Assembly: GCA_036674765.1 (NCBI GenBank)
Contig: JARVKI010000105.1
Span: forward strand, 80,820-144,819
DNA: 64,000 nucleotides
Direction of reading: 5' to 3'
Source of the DNA: Seiridium cupressi
Lineage: Eukaryota; Ascomycota; Sordariomycetes; Amphisphaeriales; Sporocadaceae
Shown one piece after another: positions 1-11,700 of this stretch (position 1 is its first letter; each line of letters begins with the position of its first letter). Both the position numbers and the translations under genes were made by a program. Below the pieces are notes generated by a model. The model ran no database searches. It saw only the letters and a list, made by a program, of their open reading frames with translations, and was not told the DNA's origin.

Positions 1-1
1 T

Positions 2-2326
2 CTATGCATGCAGGACTCGCCGCTTGGCGTGCGTTTTGGCGACTACGCCTCAGCCTTTCCCTCGGGTCAAACGATTGCGGCCTCCTTCGACAGAGACCTT
101 ATCTACCGCCGTGGCCAAGCCCTCGGCGCTGAACACAAGGGCAAGGGTGTAACGGTAGTCCTCGGCCCAGTTGCTGGCCCTATTGGCCGCACGCCAGAGG
201 GCGGTAGGAACTGGGAAGGCTTCTCACCCGATCCATGGCTGAGCGGCATTGCCATTGCTGAGACGACGAAGGGCATTCAAGATGCTGGCGTGATCGCATG
301 TGCCAAGCATTACATTGGCAACGAGCAGGAACATTTCCGTCAGGCCGGGACGACCGGCAACTACACCGTTTCGGAGGCGATATCTTCTAACATCGACGAC
401 AAGACGATGCATGAGCTGTACCTCTGGCCATTCGTGGACGTCGTAAGAGCCGGCGTTGGCTCCATTATGTGCAGTTACAATCAAGTCAACAACTCTTACT
501 CTTGTCAAAATTCGAAGTTGCTCAACGGACTTTTGAAAGGTGAACTTGGCTTCCAGGGGTTCGTAATGAGCGACTGGCAGGCTCAGCATACCGGTGTTGC
601 AAGCGCCGTGGCTGGTTTGGATATGACAATGCCTGGCGACACAGCGTTCAATACCGGACTCAGCTTCTGGGGTACGAACCTGACGTTGGCCGTCATCAAC
701 GGAACTGTCCCCGAGTATCGTATCGATGATATGGCACTGCGAATCATGTCTGCCTTCTTCAAGGTCGGTTTAGAGTTGGAACAACCACCGATCAATTTCG
801 ACAGTTGGACGACTGATACTTATGGCCCAATTCACTACGCCGCCAACGAAGGGTATCAGCAGATAAACTTCCACGTAGATGTTCAAGATGGTCATGGTGC
901 ACTCATCCGTGAAATCGGCGGGAAGTCTACAGTCTTACTCAAGAACACCGGTGTGCTGCCGCTCAGCAAACCCAAATTCCTTGCCGTCGTGGGAGAGGAT
1001 GCCGGGCCGAATCCTCTAGGACCCAACGGATGTGCCGACCGTGGCTGCGACGAGGGAACACTGGCTATGGGTTGGGGTTCGGGAACTGCCCAGTTCCCCT
1101 ACCTGATCACTCCGCTTGATGCGCTCAACATCCAAGCAGCCGATGATGGTACACGTATCGAAGCTGTTCTCAACAACTCGGCCTCTGATACAATCTTGAG
1201 TCTTGTTTCTCAAGCAGACGCGACTGCGATAGTCTTTGCAAACGCCGATTCAGGTGAGGGCTACATCACCGTCGATGATAATGTTGGCGATCGCAAGAAT
1301 TTGACCCTCTGGGGTAACGGTGATGAGATTATCAAGAATGTGTCGTCGGTCTGTAATAACACCATTGTCGTGATCCATTCTGTGGGACCAACAATCGTCA
1401 CCGACTGGTACGACTCTCCAAACATCACTGCCATTCTCTGGGCCGGATTACCTGGCCAGGAAAGTGGTAGGTCTATTGTCGATGTTTTGTACGGCAAAGT
1501 TAATCCCGCTGGAAGAACACCGTTCACTTGGGGAGCCAGTCGCGAAGACTACGGCTCTGACATTTTGTACGAGCCTAACAACGGCGATGATGCGCCGCAA
1601 CAAGACTTTACAGAGGGCGTCTTTATTGACTATCGCTCCTTCGACGCTAGGAACGCTACTCCCATCTTTGAGTTTGGCTTTGGACTGTCATACACTACCT
1701 TTGAGTATTCTGATCTCGTCGTGGAAAAGAGTTATCCCACAGAGTACACGCCAACCACCGGAGAAACGACTGAAGCCCCCGAGCTTGGAAATTTTTCGAC
1801 CAACTTGGATGACTACTTGTTCCCCAGCGACGAGTTCCCCTATATCTGGCAGTACCTCTACCCTTACGTCAATACGTCTTCGTCCGCCCAAGAGGCTTCT
1901 CAAGATCCATTCTACGGGGAGACCGCTGAGGAGTTCCTACCTCCCGGTGCTATCGACAGTGATCCTCAGCCTCTTTACCCGGCCGGACCTGCTCTCAATG
2001 AGGAATCAGGTGGCAACAGTCAGCTTTGGGATGTGCTCTATACTATTACTGCTCAGATCACCAACACTGGCGACCTGGCCGGCGATGAGGTCCCCCAAGT
2101 CTACGTGTCATTGGGAGGTCCTGATGATCCACCCGTCGTCCTTCGTGGCTTTGACCGTATCTCCATTCAACCGGGCGAGAGTGTGCAGTTCAACGCCACT
2201 CTGGCCCGCCGTGATGTTAGCAATTGGGACACTGCGAGTCAGAACTGGGTCATTTCTGAATATCCTAAGACTGTCTACGTTGGGCCCAGCAGTCGCCAGT
2301 TGACACTGTCTGCTTCGTTGAATTAG
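2..2326 (+). CDS. Secreted beta-glucosidase, glycoside hydrolase family 3 (5' end outside window)
   Basis: Hydrolyses beta-1,4-glucosidic bonds of cellobiose and related oligosaccharides outside the cell, releasing glucose. The reading frame is open from base 2 (Leu-Cys before QDSPLGVRF), so the signal peptide and the first part of the barrel lie upstream. Visible in order: GH3 N-terminal barrel with KHYIGNEQE and the nucleophile segment VMSDWQAQHTG (the Asp of SDW), the C-terminal sandwich domain from about residue 310 (STVLLKNTGVLPL, PGQESGRSIVDVLYG, NPAGRTPFTW), the TEGVFIDYR segment near the usual acid/base region, FGFGLSYTTFEY, and a fibronectin-III-like end (GDEVPQVYVSLGGP). Many N-glycosylation sequons fit secretion. 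At least 774 residues without an intron or frameshift. Family membership is certain; the subtype (extracellular BGL against intracellular) is inferred from the sequons and the C-terminal domain. Confidence 0.96.
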   Translation, partial: LCMQDSPLGVRFGDYASAFPSGQTIAASFDRDLIYRRGQALGAEHKGKGVTVVLGPVAGPIGRTPEGGRNWEGFSPDPWLSGIAIAETTKGIQDAGVIACAKHYIGNEQEHFRQAGTTGNYTVSEAISSNIDDKTMHELYLWPFVDVVRAGVGSIMCSYNQVNNSYSCQNSKLLNGLLKGELGFQGFVMSDWQAQHTGVASAVAGLDMTMPGDTAFNTGLSFWGTNLTLAVINGTVPEYRIDDMALRIMSAFFKVGLELEQPPINFDSWTTDTYGPIHYAANEGYQQINFHVDVQDGHGALIREIGGKSTVLLKNTGVLPLSKPKFLAVVGEDAGPNPLGPNGCADRGCDEGTLAMGWGSGTAQFPYLITPLDALNIQAADDGTRIEAVLNNSASDTILSLVSQADATAIVFANADSGEGYITVDDNVGDRKNLTLWGNGDEIIKNVSSVCNNTIVVIHSVGPTIVTDWYDSPNITAILWAGLPGQESGRSIVDVLYGKVNPAGRTPFTWGASREDYGSDILYEPNNGDDAPQQDFTEGVFIDYRSFDARNATPIFEFGFGLSYTTFEYSDLVVEKSYPTEYTPTTGETTEAPELGNFSTNLDDYLFPSDEFPYIWQYLYPYVNTSSSAQEASQDPFYGETAEEFLPPGAIDSDPQPLYPAGPALNEESGGNSQLWDVLYTITAQITNTGDLAGDEVPQVYVSLGGPDDPPVVLRGFDRISIQPGESVQFNATLARRDVSNWDTASQNWVISEYPKTVYVGPSSRQLTLSASLN

Positions 2327-2915
2327 TCCATTGAAGGCTAAAGTATTCGGGCAAGATTGAAAGGGGTTTGCATGCATGCGGCAAGGCGTGGGAGGGAAGC
2401 TGCAGTATTCATTGTAAATATTAAATCTTAAAACTTAATGTCAATCCGTAATCCTTATGATCACAACACCAGGTCCTTCCTAGGTGGTTGTAAAGATGGT
2501 TCATGAGACGCTTTCCACTGAAGAGCACCTTGCAAAGATCAATGATATTTGCCCAGTTCCCCAATTGCGAACAGACAGCATAAATAGTAAAGTGAATAGG
2601 AGGCGCGAACCACGAGGGGTGTTATACAAGGTCGTCTCCCTGTAGTTCTGACACAATTGGAGCAACATCCACCCACCTGAGCACCCTAAGATCGCAATGT
2701 TGTACATATCCCTCTTGTCTGGTACATATTCGTCTGAGGGGCGCCCACGGTTCTGTAGACAATAGGCCGCCGGGGTGATCTTTGCCACCGCCGGAACAGT
2801 GCAAATACACCGGAGTCATTCTGTGCGTCTTTTCCTGGCCGGAAGTGTTTTTACGCACCTACCCACAATGATTACAATATTCTTCTTCCTCATTAGCGAG
2901 TATATGTGCGACCTG
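2327..2915. other. Intergenic, no supported gene
   Basis: 3' flank of the beta-glucosidase. Short open frames exist on the minus strand (for example 2501-2788) but lack recognisable domains or a coding look. An A+T-richer stretch at 2410-2450 directly after the stop codon probably holds the polyadenylation region. Confidence 0.5.
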
Positions 2916-2949
2916 TTTCAAACTCCACGCTGAAAATGCTGCTTGAGAA

Positions 2950-3297
2950 CAAAGAATAGATCCGGCAAAATTGCTGTAGCGGATATCATGAGTATGGGCA
3001 TATTCCAGTCAGGAATAAAGGCGCAGGAGTACCCAGCATGTTCAGTTGAGGCACTGGATCTCTGGTACCGCAAAGTACGCCATGATCCCGAGGATGAGTT
3101 CCTCGGGGAATCGACCGAGCGGGTTGCAGTTCTGGCTAAGGAACGCCGCGGCGACAAAAGGATCCATCTGTGTGATGATGGCTTTGGTGTCCGAATCAGA
3201 AAAGCAACGACATTGGCTGAATCTCATCCGCTAGAGCGTCCATGGCATCGTGGCGCCCGGCACGTCGGGAAACATCAGAGCTTCTGGGGAAGCCAGT
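2950..3297 (-). pseudogene. F-box protein relic with in-frame stops
   Basis: On the minus strand one frame reads through an F-box-like core (LGRFPEELILGIMAYFAVPE, about 3055-3115), the helix pattern that binds Skp1 in SCF ubiquitin ligases. The same frame carries a TAG upstream (3231-3233), a TGA right after the F-box (about 3040) and another TGA near 3010. The residues between and after these stops still look like a continuing protein (WVLLRLYS, then LEYAHTHDIRYSNFAGS). Stops of the TGA and TAG kind are what C-to-T changes in CGA or CAG codons would give. No start, no terminator and no full-length frame can be assembled, so I call it a decayed gene fragment. An intron hiding one stop cannot be excluded, but three stops in about 230 bases make that unlikely. 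Confidence 0.5.
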
Positions 3298-4118
3298 TGT
3301 CACTGGAATAGATAAGGGTTCCTGAGCACCTTGGTCTTCACTTGGGTTTGCGTTAGATCGTTGGCAAGCTTGAAAAGTTGGTTTGGGGAGGAGATGAGGT
3401 TTCTAAATAATCCATACGAAATCAACTCGGTTATTGCGCTTTGGTGGCCCAGTCGTGGAAATACTCCATACCTGTTGTATTGCTCGTGATTGACCACACT
3501 TCGGGTGTAGTTCGTGTCATTTCAAACTCAATCTCCATCTCTTCATGGACTCAACGCATTAAATTTCATCAAGAGTGTACTAGCTGATTCGAAAATACCG
3601 GGTATACACATACTAGCAACACTACAAATGTATGCGCTGTTCAATAGGAATTACGTCCAATGGTAAGGACGATGACAGTAGCAACTTCTACGACTACAAA
3701 GGATGCAGCAGGTGCAATAGCACCGGTTGACTCTTCGAAGACTAGGAATGCGACCTCCGACTGACGAAGGAACTGTGTGGACAATGATACGGTGTGTAAT
3801 ACTGAGGTGACACACAAGCGGAAGCGTAAACCATCAGCTCTGCTTCGAAATAATGTACTCTACGTTACTCAATAGTATGACAAAGTTGTCTATTAGCCAG
3901 GTTTAGCGTAAGCTGTTATCGACAATATATGATAGAGAGATCTTGGCTCCTGATTAAACCCGTCCCTTCTCCCGTCGTTAATGGTAGGAACTAGGATGGC
4001 TAGCAGCTCGACATGCATTCCCAACCGCGTCGCAGTCCTCCTACGCAAAACAGGCTAAACTTGATTATCTTACATTGACTCTCTCTACTATATTATGCGC
4101 ACTGCTAATGTGATTAAA
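3298..4118. other. Intergenic, no supported gene
   Basis: No open frame with a recognisable domain. It is the 3' side of the minus-strand surface-protein gene that ends at 4119. Confidence 0.5.
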
Positions 4119-5736
4119 TCAAAGTCTTATTTTCTCCTTCCATCCTTTCGGCTGCTCTCGATGCTGCATCACACCCCACGTATTCCAAGTTCCCGAACTT
4201 CGACCTGTGTTTTCAGTTCGGCCTGCCACAGATGGTGGTGCGCCTGGGGGTGGTGGTAAATTGAGCTGTTCGGGTGAGGGGAACTCGGCCACAGGAGTGC
4301 TGTCCCGAACCCTGACATCGAGCCCCTGGACAATCGGTTCCTCATATCTTGGGACCTGAAGCGGCTCAGGCATTTCGACCTCTTGCTTCTCTTCCTGGCG
4401 GGGCTCCGGCTTTCGTCGCGGGACCGAAATGGTGTACCGGCCATAATCGCTCAGCCCATCATCGCTCCCCCATCCCGACATACTTCTCAAATCAAGAGTC
4501 CGCAAGCCCGTAGCATTCGAAACAAAACTTGCCCGGGCTGACATGGGATTGAGCATTTCACCATCCTGTCGTCCTAACCACCTGGAAATCCTCTTGGTTC
4601 GCTTGAATCCCGGCTTTGCGACCGCCTCCGGCTCCGCGGGCATGATTGGTACCTCGTCCTCTTCCAAGCTGCGGTTCTTCTCGTGGATATATCCTTTGGA
4701 GTTGACGGGCATCTGGTCCGCATAGCTGTTACGACCACCATTCTCTGCCGAGTAAGCTGCGGTCATAAGCTCGTTCATGATCCGGTCATCCGACTTGTGC
4801 GTGAATCGTCGTGGCAGATATTGTCTCATACCAGAATTAGAGCCAGAATTAGAACCAGAGTCACCCCTAGACTCTATATACCCATCGCGCTTCTTCCATC
4901 TTTTCCATAAGAAGTAAAGCAAGGCTACAACAAGTATTGTACTAGCTACAGCGTTACGGTCATTAGAAACTCTGTCGCAAAAAATCAATGCAGAGCTGTT
5001 ACTTACCACTACTTCCAACAGCTATGCCGGCTACGGTGCCAGCGTCCAAGTGAGGACGCCCATCGTCCCTGAACTGTTCTGGGCCTAGACCATCTGTTGG
5101 CGAAACCGTTGCTTCAGCAGCTGCGGCAGGAGTTGTGGCCATGTCGGCCATAACATCACCGGCTATTGACTCTGAAGGCCATGGTGCGTTAGAACTGGTA
5201 GCCGACCCTGTTCTGGTAGGACTGGAGGTCTCGGTGATGGCAGGAGCTAGCACAATTGCTGTAGTGGTCGGCGATGGCTTACTTGTTGCAGGCTTGGAGC
5301 TTGAGGGGATCAACGGGATGATGCTTGAGGTAAAGGAGTGTAGAATAGAGGTAGTACTCGAGAGCTCAGGATGGTTGAAGAAAGGCGTAGCCGTCGATGT
5401 TATTGCCGGAGGGAAGGTCGTTGTAGTGAGTGAAGCTGAGGCTGTGCTTGTTACCGCGGGAGGGGGAAAAGTCGTTTTGGTAGGTGACGGCGAATCAGCT
5501 TTGGTCGTTGTAGGATGGAAGGTAATGGTTGTCGGCGAAGGTGTGGACGTTGTGCTCCCAGGGCTGTCTGGCGAGCTCTCAGGGCTTGGTATGCCGGGCG
5601 CGACATTATCGCGAATGACTATTCGTAGTTCATCTGCCGTTGACTGCCCACGACGGGTACCACGCCTTGTGACTTGTAAGCAACAGAATCTTCGAGAAGT
5701 GCGCTAGAGACAACTTTTCAAATGCACCCACCTCAT
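4119..5736 (-). CDS. Single-pass Ser/Thr/Pro-rich cell-surface-type protein, unknown function
   Basis: Proposed exons on the minus strand are 5732-5736, 5007-5665 and 4119-4945, giving 496 aa in one frame. The junction at 4946-5006 is strong (GTAAGT donor, GTAG acceptor) and restores GIAVGSS|ASTILVVALLYFLW. The 5-base first exon (Met-Arg) is a guess: the long exon is open back to a stop at 5704 but has no ATG near its start. About 200 residues are mucin-like (repeated TTT, PSPT, TSTAS), then comes one hydrophobic span (STILVVALLYFLW), a basic stop-transfer KRWKKR, and a roughly 270-residue cytoplasmic tail with polyproline (LPPPPGAPP). This is the layout of wall-stress sensors such as Mid2/Wsc, but there is no WSC cysteine domain and no clear signal peptide, so that role is only a possibility. 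Membrane topology is well supported, function is unknown. Confidence 0.7.
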
Positions 5737-7285
5737 TGCGCCTAAAACCGCTTGAGAGTTTAGCCTCCGCTAGAACCGATTATGCCCTTCAATTACGACA
5801 CTTGAGCCTCTAACATCCAGCAAGAGTAAAGCTTCAAGCTTAGGGAAAGCAGGCCTGCTGGATGAGATGAAAAAGAAGCCGGGCCTGCCCAGAGAAACAA
5901 AAGGAGGATGAAGAGGACAAGATTCTGTCAGGGCTGTTTCTTCTGACGAGCATGAAGACTGAAGAAACTTGGCGGCCAGCCAAGAAGATCAGCCAGCCGA
6001 TTACATACCACGCAGTGCGCACAAGATGAGGCGGCAACAAGACGTGTCTGCGCACGCGACACGACAGCCATCGTAGCTTCACGCATCTGGTGTTTCGCAA
6101 CCTCGTTTCTTGTGCCTTGGCATCCGCCAAGATCGATTGCTCAGTATGAGCGCCATAGCTCACGCACCCCAGAGTCGTGCGACGTGAATAGTCTTGTGTC
6201 GGAAGTGTGATGGCCAATCAGGGGGCCTAGCCAGTCGTGGTAGTGCCGATCGCTACGGGCCCCGAACCTTCATTGGCGTGCTGTACCCCTAGCCGCTCCA
6301 CTCAACTGCAAAATGCTGGAACAAGAGGGTTTCAGCACTTCGGCCGCTCGGCGGCTGTAGAACAGCTTCGGCATAGTAGTAGACAAATAAGCACGATGTC
6401 AGCCTCCGATATAGTCTTGTTAAAAAGCTTTGATGGCTCAGATGGGTGTGATATGTATAGGCTTAGAGGCGTTTCCCTGGAGTAGCCTCTGCGACGGAGC
6501 ATCGAACTTGCCAAACGGGACTCTTGATTAATGCCGATCAAAGGGTATCCGATTGCCGAACACAGGCAAATAATCCTTCGACACTGTCTCAGTTTGGAAT
6601 CAATTGCAAGAATACGAAGGTGACTCTTTGCAAAGGCTGACTATCTGTAAGAAGTCGGATTCGCGTCATGGCTCTCCGGTGTTACTTTGGCCCAGCCGTC
6701 GACTTCGACCGTCAATCCTGCTGGCCCACTGCGCGACACGGCCCAGTGTCCTCTGCATTTCTTTCCGACTTGTTCATTTCGCGGCCTCTCTTGCGGGCTG
6801 ACGCTGGTATTCGCGGTAGAGCTGAGACGAAGAGCTGTGACGACGATCTACCGCTGAGGATTATTCCGCGGGTCGCTGCCGATCGCAGGGGTTTGCCCTA
6901 GTGGATCCCTAGCTAACAAAGGTATAGATCAGCTCAATGCTGATGCAGATGCCAGGTAGGATCTAAATGAACGCCGAATCATGGCTCATAACCAGGCTTG
7001 TAAAGGTATTGGACCAAGTCGCTAGTTTCGAGACTGTCATTTCGAATTGTAGCTATAGGCTAGGTAGGTAGTCTTTGTTAATAAGAAGCAGTTTGATACG
7101 GCGCTCCATTTGAAAATGGCTCGTGATAATTGGATGCGGCTTTTGTTGGGAAATGGGGCCGGGCCGCACCTGCAGTAGGCGGGGTACTCTGGGGTACGCT
7201 GAACCTGGTAATCTGCCAAACGTTTTTGGGTTCTTTATATCCAGATAGCCATTTCCAGTCATTGATTACTGTAGGTTCTTAAGAC
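5737..7285. other. Intergenic, no supported gene
   Basis: About 1.5 kb between the divergent surface-protein and biotin synthase genes. Open frames of up to 125 codons (5840-6217 minus) have no domain, no membrane span or signal peptide. It must contain both promoters, but I could not single out a convincing TATA box. Confidence 0.5.
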
Positions 7286-8553
7286 ATGTCCGCTTTCAGG
7301 GTCACCTCACGCCGCTTGGCGGCCCGTATACCATCATCGCTACAGCCGGCTGCGACGTTGAACGCCAGTACACGCTCGTATGCTGCTGTGGGGTCCGAAC
7401 ACCGAGCATGGGCAGAGCCATCATCCGCCGACCCCTCCCAGGTCACTTTGATGCCGAAAACGGTTGCGGCCCCGGCGCATGACGTGGACCAAACCCTTCG
7501 CAAGGCTGTAGCAGCAACACAGCCAAGGAACGACTGGACTCGAGAAGAGATCTCAGAGATATACCACGAGCCATTGATGGAGTTGGTGCACCAAGCAGTA
7601 GGTTGCCTCCGAGACACATCGAACATCTTGTCCTAACGTGTGGATAGAGCACCTTACACAGACGCTTCCACAAGCCGAGTGAGGTGCAGCTTTGCACGCT
7701 TATGAACATCAAGACAGGTGGCTGCACCGAGGACTGCAAATACTGCGCCCAGTCCACCAGGTATCAAAAAGGAACTGGGCTAGAAGCCAAAAAGGTCGAG
7801 ACTGTTGACTCAGTTCTCGAAGCCGCTCGCATAGCCAAGGAAAATGGTAGCACCAGGTTCTGCATGGGCGCTGCGTGGCGCGACATGCGTGGACGCAAGA
7901 ACAGCATCAAGAACATCATCACCATGATCCAGGGCGTCAAGGGTATGGGCATGGAAGCCTGCGTGACGCTTGGCATGATCGACCAGGAGCAGGCGCACCA
8001 GCTGAAGGCTGCAGGATTGACCGCGTACAACCACAACGTCGACACTAGCCGCGAGTTCTACCCCTCCGTCATCTCGACTCGCACGTACGACGAGCGCCTC
8101 AAGACCCTCAGCTACGTTCGTGGTGCCGGCATCAATGTTTGCTCCGGCGGCATCATCGGCCTGGGTGAGCAGTCGAAGGATCGTGTTGGCCTCTTACACA
8201 CAGTTTCGACCCTGCCGACCCACCCTGAGAGCTTCCCGGTCAATGCGCTCGTCCCCATCAAGGGAACCCCGCTTGGCGACCAAGAAGCGGTGCCATTCAC
8301 GGAGATGCTGCGCACCATTGCCACAGCGCGCGTGCTTATGCCAGCGACCATCATCCGGATCGCCGCCGGCAGGAAGTCCATGTCGGAGGAGAAGCAGGCA
8401 ATGTGCTTCATGGCTGGCGCCAATGCCATCTTCACAGGAGAGAAGATGCTAACAACTGAGTGCAATGGCTATGATGAGGACAAGGCCATGTTTGATCGGT
8501 GGGGACTAGAACCTATGAAGAGTTTTCGGAAGTCACCCCAACCTCAGTCTTGA
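7286..8553 (+). CDS. bio2: Biotin synthase, mitochondrial
   Basis: Radical-SAM enzyme that inserts sulfur into dethiobiotin, the last step of biotin synthesis, in mitochondria. Exons 7286-7597 and 7648-8553 give 405 aa; the 50-bp intron has a GTAGGT donor, a CTAAC branch site and a GATAG acceptor. The first 35 residues are Arg/Ser/Ala-rich without acids and end in TRSYAAV, a typical matrix presequence. The [4Fe-4S]/SAM motif CTEDCKYC gives Cys130, Cys134 and Cys137. Other family blocks are KPSEVQLCTLMNIKTGGC, YNHNVDTSREFYP, GGIIGLGEQ and NALVPIKGTPLG, and the C-terminal IRIAAGRKSM. Length and motifs match fungal Bio2. No other biotin gene is adjacent, so it is not part of a visible biotin cluster here. 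Confidence 0.96.
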
Positions 8554-10507
8554 TAAATCCATTCAACCTCAATCTTGAAAAAGACGGTGGTATAAGGTTT
8601 GGTAATCAATGATGATTTTATGCAGGTAGGTTCAATGGAATTATCCAGTATTTATCTACGCTTGAAATTCACCGTTATGAATGATTATAATACATACTCC
8701 GATCATGATAAACTTTTGGGTCACTAGTCAATGTTGATGTTACTTGCGACACGTACTGAATGTTGGAATCCTCAGTACAAGCGAAGTACCTGGTACAAAG
8801 ATTACTCGGCTCGGGTATAAGACTACCCTTATGCCCAGTATAGTACAGTACTAGATGTTATGAATCAAGTCACGATACATACCTACTCAACACTGAACTC
8901 AGAGCACGTGGTAGTCAAGATTGACCCGTGGTCGCAGGACCTTTCGTCTCCGAGAGTTCCAACAATACAGATATTGCTCCACGTCGGCTCGCATAGCCTG
9001 GAGCCAATATAGAATTATTATCATAAAATTAATGAAAAGCGGAGACGATGCAACATCATTGCCGCTTCCTTAGGCAAACCCTCTTTGAGGCGCTTTGGTT
9101 AGAGCATCCTCCGGGGATCCTTTTGGTCAATACTACCGACTATCGACTCCATCATTAGAGAATAAGCACAGTACACCACCCTAGATCAGGCCATGAGGAG
9201 ATATATGGGTTCAGGCGCAAGCGCTGATGGGTGATAAATTAGGGCTTATTTTTACATGCGCCTATGCCCGACGTTTCAATTTAAAACAATCGAGGCTTGG
9301 TATCTCAGCAAAGGTGGTCGAAGTCAATCTTGTTAGATTCTCCTGAGCAAAAGATCCCGTTTCCAGGCCTCGCGGGGATATACAAATAGAAGAAGCAGTG
9401 ACTTGAAGGGCGACCGCCACCACAGAACGTTCAAGTGCAATGGTAAGCGTCTGACCCCACTGACCTTTGGAGGCAGAGCCGATGCGAAAAACGGCAACAG
9501 GTTTCGTCCGGTCCCCCAAAAGGAAACGTGGCGCCGACTGATGCCTGGAAATGGGGCATGAGTACCTTACATAGCTAGGTTAGTAGTCTCGTAAGCATTG
9601 CATTGCCTATGAGAGAACAGCACAGGATGGGCTGAAGCGCTAGTTCTTATATCCTAGGATGGCTGAGCGAATCATGCACTGGCCTCTAACTACATGTAAC
9701 TAGTGCAGAGGGGGGCGATATCGTGCCGGATTCCGAAACAGAGTCCAATTTCAATGGGCGGGAACACGGCACTTTTGTGATCATCAGTCTTGGCAAAGCT
9801 TGTCTTGACCTCTACCTCCCATCCAACTTACTCGAACCTAAAACTAGCACACTAACCTGAAGTGTTCTATTAATATCATGAAGGATGCTCGCAATTTCGG
9901 GCACTGAAAGATACCCATATCTTCCTACGACAAGCATGGTGGGAATGCAACAGAACTGCTAAGATTGATGTTTTCCGGTGGTCGTTCTCGATGGGGGGCA
10001 TCCTACTGCTTGCAGCGCGTTCAATCAAAGTCCCTCACTGGACTAACGGAATCGGTGACTTCGAATATTGGGCTTGCTTGGCTAAGCCGCTTACATGTAC
10101 GCTTTCAGTGCCCGGTGTCCTACGTGGCAGACAATAAGCAACAATTACAGCTTCCAGTAAGTCTAGGTGTTCCCGTCGTCCAGGCCGTGTTTCCGCTCAG
10201 CCAAGTGGGATATCCTGGCTGTAACAGCATATTTGAAGCACGCCGCACTTGACTAAATTAGTCTTGCTGCCGTGTGCCCTTCCGAACACGAGCTATGTGG
10301 TCTTTTGAGCGCTGTCCCCTGGACTAGGTGCAATTTGATGGACAGGAGGTAGACTAGCGGGCCACGCCGATGGCGATGCACCCTGCATGTAAGCAGACTA
10401 ACAGATGCAGTGGTTGAGACAACGGAACGTAAATACCACAATTCTAACAAAAATTATCAACTTCCTATTGAACTCTTGCTTCCATGGAAGTATGAACCAC
10501 ATTCCCG
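8554..10507. other. Intergenic, no supported gene
   Basis: Nearly 2 kb without a frame that looks coding. The minus-strand frame at 9262-9519 (about 85 codons) and the plus-strand frame at 9965-10252 lack domains and neighbours that would support them. Confidence 0.5.
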
Positions 10508-11417
10508 ATGGCGCCAAGGTCGTTGCTCTCTAACGAGCCTCCAGGGACGCAAGCGAAGATTAATCACTTGAAGTCGGAGACCATATCCTCTTCTATTGTA
10601 GACGCGTCGCTTCTCCTGGTCTGCTTCCAAATATTCTTTGCGCTCGTTGCCGCGCTCCTTCAACGCTACATTCTCCCAAGGTCATATCGCAAAACCAATC
10701 TATACGAGCAAAACGCCACAACACTGAACGAGCGACATCATATTTCATTCGTGTATCATCACATCGCCGCCGTCCTCTTCCCTGTCATTCTCATTTTCGG
10801 GGCTGCTCCTGCGATCAGGTTCACTTGCGGCTCTGCAGAGCTGGGCACATTCCTATTTACAAGCAGAAAGATCACCGTCGGAGATACACTATTAGTCATT
10901 TCTCAGCTTTATAGCGCCTAATATCTGTTCGAAGTCATCTTCCGAGCCAAGTTCATCAGCATCATTGCCCTCGCACATCACATCGGGCTCTTGCTGGTCA
11001 CGCAAACGGCTTTGGTCCTGGTGGCCGATCCTTTGGAGCATGGCAATGCTTCAGCCGAGTTTTATATGTGCATGATATGGGGTAAGCAATGTAAAACTGT
11101 TACTCCAGTAGCAACGAGACTGACCAGGCCCAGGCAAGTTCGACATTGCCACCGAGCTACCAATACACTACACCATGATTTTTTGGAGATTGAAAAGGGG
11201 ATCCCATCGGCTGTGTTACCACATAGCATGTTCGTGCGCCGTTTGGGTCACAACCATGTCACTGGGTGAACTGGCCGTCACGACATACCTGCTTAATCAG
11301 TCATGGAATCAGTGGGAGCTTAAATGGCGAATCATCACGCCGTTAATATTTTCGCTGTGGATATGCACGCAATTATATGTAATAGATACCCCACACCGCC
11401 TAGTAGCATTTTACTAA
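10508..11417 (+). pseudogene. Multipass membrane protein gene with one premature TAA and an eroded 3' end
   Basis: Starting at ATG 10508 the frame encodes several hydrophobic spans (ASLLLVCFQIFFALVAALL; IAAVLFPVILIFGAAPAI; TLLVISQLYSA). It meets TAA at 10919-10921, yet continues in the same frame as an evident protein (YLFEVIFRAKFISIIALAHH, then IGLLLVTQTALVLV). A clean 52-bp intron follows (11082-11133, GTAAGC to CAG) into GKFDIATELPIHYTMIFWR and three more hydrophobic spans. The frame ends at 11417 exactly where the DNA turns into an A+T block, so the natural C-terminus is probably lost. The layout (5-7 helices, AHHIG) suggests a TLC-like fungal membrane protein, but I do not recognise the exact family. 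Intron removal of the TAA is unlikely because the coding text reads smoothly across it. Confidence 0.72.
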
Positions 11418-11700
11418 TATAAGTTACCTAGTAATAAATAAGTTTACCTTTAATTTTAACTCTTTTAATTAAAGCTTTTTATTTATTAAAATTATTAATA
11501 TATATATATTTATTTATATTACTTTTTATTAATATAAAATTAAAATATTTATAAAAATAACTTTTTAAAAGCGTAAAATATTAAAGCTTTTATAAATAAT
11601 TTATAATCGTAATTATTAAGTCGTAAGTAAATATATATAAATAACTACATATATATACCTTATAAAAGTGGCTTAAATGCCCGAAATATAAGTTACTAGG
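11415..11700. repeat. A+T-rich island with matching ends
   Basis: About 285 bp of nearly pure A/T between normal-composition DNA. The 12-base string AATATAAGTTAC occurs at both edges (11416-11427 and about 11685-11696), followed by CTAG or TAG, as a direct repeat. Internally TTAAAGCTTTT recurs (about 11472 and 11583). This could be a repeat degraded by C-to-T mutation (RIP) or a small insertion with duplicated ends. It truncates the upstream membrane-protein gene. Confidence 0.55.

Noticed and set aside
1464..2303. 279-codon second plus-strand frame inside the beta-glucosidase
   Set aside because: Overlaps a clearly functional GH3 frame, has no domain, and arises from biased third positions.
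5135..5707. 190-codon plus-strand open frame opposite the Ser/Thr-rich gene
   Set aside because: It is the antisense shadow of the Thr/Ser/Pro codons: Val/Gly/Glu-rich low complexity, no ATG context or domain, and the minus-strand splice model is much better.
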